Shown piece after piece: positions 58,604 through 64,000 of a DNA stretch of 64,000 nt. Location of the stretch: contig CM072153.1 in the NCBI GenBank assembly GCA_036850595.1, positions 17,812,169 through 17,876,168 on the forward strand. The letters are read 5' to 3'. The notes below the pieces were generated by a model. The model was not told where the DNA came from. It did no database searches and worked only from the letters and a program-made list of their open reading frames with translations. The translations under genes and the position numbers were made by a program. The stretch comes from Rhyacichthys aspro (taxonomy: Eukaryota > Chordata > Actinopteri > Gobiiformes > Rhyacichthyidae). The stretch's first letter is position 1; each line of letters opens with the position of its first letter.

Positions 58604-60540
58604 GCCCAGGGATGAGCCGGGTTTAGACACAATAAAAGAGGAAATCTGAAAGTTTCTGGACCGAGTTGGGATGAGATTTATACACTTCGACCACACGGGC
58701 CGCGTCCTTACAGGAAACTAAGCCTGTAATTCAAACATTATTCAAACCTAGCCGCACTTTGGCACGTAAGCACCGTCAGTGTTGTCCAAAAACATAACAT
58801 TGACCTTTGTGGGAGAAAATAGTTGAGATAGTTTGAAACAAAAGCAGTATTTTGCTTGTATACAGTTATAATCATTATCTCGAGTGCTTGACAGGGGCAG
58901 AATTTAGAGCTTTGTTTTTGTCGCAGCTGTACGGCAGCTGTTGCTCTAGCATTTCTCAAATAGAAAAACAGTCACTGGAGAAAGACATAAAACAAGAAGT
59001 ATTAACTGGGACACGTTGGAAATTCCTCACACACAGAAATGCGGGATCAACATCAGAAATATTGTCTCTGTATCTGCTGTTTTTCTTTACTGACAGTCAC
59101 TGGAAAAAGGCAAACGAAGGAAACGTTTTATTCTGCAATCATGATGAGGCCTGCTCATTGTTTACTTTGTCCAAACCAGAGCGATGGGATTATGAAAAAC
59201 CAATTCCTGCTATGCATCTTAATAAGATAATTCAGTTTGCCTTGCTTTTGTGATTCAAAGCACGAAACGCAGAACATGAGGTAAAGTCACTTTTCAAAAT
59301 GTCTGTGTAGAAAGTGATAGCATACAGAGTTTTACTATTACGCAGCAGTAGTAGCGTGCCCACTGCTTTTTCAGTTCCTTAATAAGCAATGGGCAGCACT
59401 AGCTCCATGACAAGACCCCACAACTTTTAATCTCACATGACAACTGCCTCGAGACACCAACAATCCCCTCTGCCCAACTGTCCGGACAGTATTTTTAGCT
59501 CACTAAGCTCACACTGCACAACAAATCAATCAAATAATACAGTATGAAGTGTATGAGAAACACATAAGCCTCTTCCCAGTCTTTTTTATTCCAGTATGAA
59601 CATGAAACATGAGTCTCGTACTGCGTAGTGAAAGTGCTCCTACTCATGGCCATCAGCCAAATAATACACTTCTATTCCTGCATTAGTTTCATTACATAAT
59701 AGATATTACACAACCCATAAAAGATGTGTTGATTCCTAATGTGTTGTAAAATAAATCATCACAACACTACTGAGAGCACCAGTGTAGGCATGTTTTCTTA
59801 CTGTGGGTATTTTGCACAATCAACAACAATTACTCAACTTTACAATGTTTCACATTCATAGTTTGAGGTAATTTGTACTTTTTTATAGACTCTTCTAGTC
59901 AAGACAAGATAGTTTTGGCAAATGGTAACTGACTGGCTTGATTATGGCTCCAAAAGGTAAAGGCTGGATACTAAATGTTATGGAGGACTAGTACAGAATC
60001 ATCACCATAATAGTTTGTCAATGTCAAAGATCATGAATCCTACTTGAATAAGTTAACTCTTGCTTATGGAAACCAACTACCACTTCTGTGTGCTGTCAGT
60101 GATTGGGTAGGCGATAAGAGGAAGTGGCTCATTAGGCTATTGAATGGCCTATTTTTATCAAGACAACTGCAGCAAACTGAAATGTGGACAGCTAATTATA
60201 CCCGAGTAGTGGAGTAATTAAGTAAGTAATTGTAGTAAGTTGTAGCTAGCATGCTAAATCACACATTTCTATGCTAATATATCCTTCATCAACCATACAC
60301 ACATGAACCAGTCACTTTTGTCGTCTAACAAAGTCTAATTCACTGATTTTAGCTTGCTCCTTTATTAAAATGAATATAAAAGACCCATACTGCTGTCAAC
60401 AACATGCGTGCACAGTTTTAAATGGCATCACTTGTGGATTTGACAATAGCTCGATATAATTTGTCATCTGCTGAAAACCCCAGTTATCCACTTGTTATTC
60501 CAGGCAGACGTCCATGTTTTTGTTTACAGCTGTCTTGTGT

Positions 60541-60605
60541 GTCTTGCATATTTAACGAGTCAAACGCATTAGTGTTGACGTTAAAGAGATTCTCCGTGGT
60601 CAGGA
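60541..60605. repeat. ~65 bp diverged repeat, copy 1
   Basis: ATATTTAACGAGTCAAACG, CATTAGTGTTGACG and TTAAAGAGA match 63169-63233 closely in direct orientation. Confidence 0.6.
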
Positions 60606-63168
60606 TTGATGCCTGAATGGAAATGCGGTGACTCTTCCTCATCACATCACTTAAAACAATGCTTTGCTTGTAAACAGCTACACATATTCCTTCAGATAAA
60701 TATTATACATGTATTTACCCACACTGAAATGATTTTTGATTGAATTGACACTGGCAGCTTGATGTTGAAACATGAGCCCAGTCACAAGCTGCAGCCTGTG
60801 GATCAGCGCGGCGTGTGTTTGGGAATATGCCAATCAAAAGAGCAGATAAAGCCTGGTTTATTCCCTCCACATCACTCCGCGCCCCACTGTGCACTGTTAC
60901 TTTGTCTTGTAAATGTTTTTATTACAGATGTACTCCTTTTTTCACTTTACTGGAGGCAACACACTGTAGCTTTTACTCACTTGAGAATAATTTGTCTGCT
61001 ATAAAGCATCCGGATCAATGGTTGATTATAAAACCATTAATGACTGTTTTGACTGAGTGTCTCACTGGTATTGACTGAAACTGGGGAATGATTATACTTT
61101 AAGAGTCTTTAAATAATAGTAAGTATGCTATTTACAGGCTGCTCAGGAAGTTAATATCCTGTTGTGTCAAAAAGCCACTTCTTAATAAGAGAAAATTATA
61201 AATCTATTCAATGTGCCAATCAGAAAATACTTGAAGCAATCAGAACCAGGCATGTCAGATGTTTTAACTCGTGACTTGTTTTGAAAGAGTCACTTTTTAG
61301 CCTTGTGCCTCTAAGAGAACATAATTTACAGTTTGTTTTATCTCTATTATCTTCATTTAAAGGAAAATATAGCGCTTAATGTAGAGACTCACATGGTAAG
61401 TACTCACATGGTAGTATCGTTGAAGGTGAGTACTAGCACCAATTTAGACAACCCCAACCAAACAGATTAGATCACAAGTTCATTCAGAAAAGCGGACATT
61501 ACTTTGCTTTGTGCTGCTGCAAACAGTGGACACTTGATACATGGTAAAATACTCCTTAGAGTTTTCCCATTGACTCCAGTGTGAAAAATGTCAATAAATC
61601 TGTTGTGGGGAGAGGTGCAACTTGGTGCAAAATGGTGGAATATTTCATTCAGCTTTTGTAACATGATTCGTTTTATGTTGCCTCGGGACAACATCACTCA
61701 AATACCACACAAGGGCATCTTCTCAAATGGAATAAAGACAGGTGATGACTGGCACTGAGTAGATCTCTTCAAAACAATGTTACGATAAAGGTTTGTGATT
61801 ATCTATCCACCGCTGTCACTATGTCTCTGTGCTGAAGATGCTCTTTTATATTGTCAACGTCCCAAAGTCTCCTTCTTTTTCTTTAAAATGTGCTGCTTGT
61901 CGTTCCCTTTGGCTCCTCCTGACTCCTGTCCCACTCACTGCTTTATTCAGGCTGGTTTTTGTCAGGATTTTTCTGACTTTACTTGCTCCTCAGAGATATC
62001 AATCTGTCTTCTTTTTGTCCCTTTATGCTGCTGAACTGGACTTCAAAATACACTACCAGACTATCAAACTTTCACTAAGAATGTTTAACTAACAATGAGT
62101 ACGTTTACTTGGACTTACTTACCCTGAATATTCATTTCCCTCAATTAATGAAGGCTTTAAACGTACATTTGCAATGGAAGCTGGTCAATTCATTTTGCCA
62201 TAATCAGCAGACATTTAGTAGAATGGACTTTGAGTGAATTTGTTTTGAATAAACAGCCTTTGACTCATTAATCCCAATCAGAAATCAGGACAAAATGTAC
62301 ACATAATATTCCAAGATGTTCACATGCACAAAGACAAAAGTACAAGAAAATTAAAACCGCAATGCTTAGGTCCATGTAAACATAACCATGTTTTGGCGTA
62401 ATACATCTAGCCATGTTAACCATCTGCAAGAGTTTAATTTGTAAATAGACCACAAAAATATTTAGAGAGATCTCCACAAAGCCCACATTATAAGCTGCTG
62501 ATCTGCAAGTAAAACTTAATATAATTCTGACCCAAGTGCATAGTTATCGTGTGTGGCTTTCCTTTCGCAATGAAAATCTTACCATAAAAATCAATTCAAG
62601 GCTGTTTCAGATGCAAATCACACAAACAAGACTTTCCCGTAATGTTTAACAGTCCCAGTGTGAAGGGAACAGTGTTTTTAGAGGGTCTTTGTGCACAGTG
62701 AGCTGCTCAGTGGAGGTTCAGAGTTGGCCCAGGATCTGTGGCTATCAGGGACTGTTTTGATAGAAACATTGTCTGGTTGTGAGCCAGAGAAGATATAAAA
62801 CAACACCTGCTAAACCCAAAACCCATGGGTCTGTGTGGTGAGACCTAGATTTGTACTGGGATAAGAATAGCATCCAACTCAGTGATCGGTGAGGGAAATG
62901 TTTATTTGTTTTTTATTTTAACAAACCCTGGTGAGACTAATGCATGAAATATTCTTCAGAAAATGAAAAAAATCGCAGAGCAGCCACATATCTAACAGTA
63001 GAGAGATGAAAAGTATAATCATAAATAAGTTTGAAAAACTAAAAAAGTTAGCAAAAACACGCCTGAGAATAACACTGATGCTTATTGATAGACTTTGGCC
63101 AATTTTAGCATCAAGAGTCAACTCCACAAGTTATAGTAACAACATGTTACACCCTGGCTAACTCAAGT

Positions 63169-63233
63169 GTCCTGAATATTTAAAGAGTCAAATGCATTAG
63201 TGCTGAGGTTAAAGACTCTCTTCATGGCTGAGT
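63169..63233. repeat. ~65 bp diverged repeat, copy 2
   Basis: ATATTTAAAGAGTCAAATG, CATTAGTGCTGAGG and TTAAAGACT match 60541-60605. Probably two members of an unnamed dispersed family. Confidence 0.6.
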
Positions 63234-64000
63234 GATAATGTGATGTTGTGGTTCTGGGCTGAGCAGCACCACTTGTAAGACACGTCCAAAATACTAGTTC
63301 AATAGAGCACACCTGTTTCCTGAATTTTACTGTGACATAATAATATATCAATCAAAGTGTGTATTGTATCTCCACATGTTGTTATTATTAAGTGGTCATT
63401 TGAAGCACTACATGTCCCTAAGGACAGATGTCAGACCACAATGGAGAACTGACACGACACCGACTATAACTTCATGAACCCTGATATTATAAATATTGTT
63501 CATAGCATAACTTGACTTTCCAAATTCTCAGCAAAAGAATCCAAACATTTGTATTGGAGGCCATTAGCTTGGACAATGGGAGAAAGGTGATTAATAAAAA
63601 CCACATTTTGCCTCAGAAATAACATGCTTCAGGGACATTTTCTCAACCAAAGGTTGCACAATTCAAAAGCTGAATTGTTCTCTAACTAATTCAACTTGGA
63701 CGAAGCATGTGACATGACTCCTGTGATCTAAACATTTACATTTATTTATAACCTCTATGAATTTTAATACAAGTCAGCCACTCTTTGAAACATTTGGAGT
63801 GAAAATTACTGTAATCTTTACTCCTTTTGAAATAGCACACAATGATGATAAATACAAAGTCACCACATCTAAAACATCATACAACATACATAGTTAATGC
63901 TCTGAAAAAGCTTTAAAAGTTGGAGCTATGGGGTTAAGATAATCATTTTTACCTTAAAGCTCTCATTTATCTTGTCCACCTGAGGTCCACGGCCTCCTCT

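Larger units (their letters stand above)
57285..64000 (-). other. peak1: peak1 5' intron or upstream DNA
   Basis: 6.7 kb without a recognised coding exon. Contains a hAT-like terminal fragment (57538-57570), an RFX X-box in a CpG-richer patch (58560-58710), and a ~65 bp repeat pair (60541-60605, 63169-63233). Because an acceptor precedes the start-codon exon, at least one untranslated exon must lie further upstream, possibly beyond the window. Confidence 0.7.

Noticed and set aside
63960..64000. Possible exon edge at the window end (minus strand GAGGAGGCCGTGGACCTCAG)
   Set aside because: The following GTGGAC is a weak donor and too little sequence is available to judge frame or homology.

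Overview
The window reads as vertebrate nuclear DNA, most probably a teleost fish. It is AT-rich and intron-rich, with GT-AG introns, degraded hAT-type transposon relics and three protein genes whose exons can be translated and joined by phase. All three genes are on the minus strand. In transcriptional order (high to low coordinates) they are PEAK1, SYT12 and catalase. No bacterial, viral, rRNA or CRISPR feature was seen.

Layout. Positions 213-6735 hold a complete catalase gene (13 coding exons, 525 codons plus stop, PTS1-like C-terminus SKM), with a CCAAT/GC-box promoter just upstream. Positions 9446-20761 hold the coding part of synaptotagmin-12 (7 coding exons, 429 codons plus stop). A probable untranslated first exon and CpG-rich promoter lie near 30.7-31.25 kb. 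Positions 34819-57167 hold PEAK1 (pseudopodium-enriched atypical kinase 1; 5 coding exons, 1898 codons plus stop), followed by an approximately 2.3 kb presumptive 3' UTR. The region from 57.3 kb to the window end is probably 5' intron or upstream DNA of PEAK1, with no further coding exon recognised.

Functions. Catalase is the peroxisomal H2O2-disposing enzyme. SYT12 is a membrane-anchored tandem-C2 vesicle protein. PEAK1 is a pseudokinase scaffold for cytoskeletal and growth-factor signalling. The three share strand and neighbourhood but no evident pathway.

Most notable observations. (1) A candidate internal promoter and alternative first exon of PEAK1 near 49.55-49.77 kb would encode an N-terminus starting MGSCVS, a myristoylation-type motif, spliced in phase to exon 3 to give an 800-residue short isoform. 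(2) A ~580 bp direct duplication lies in a SYT12 intron, and one copy is flanked by 19 bp direct repeats. (3) A dead hAT transposon retains a recognisable BED-finger coding remnant. (4) Two perfect RFX X-box palindromes are present, one of them about a dozen bases past the PEAK1 stop codon. All homology statements rest on reading translations against remembered family features; no database search was run.
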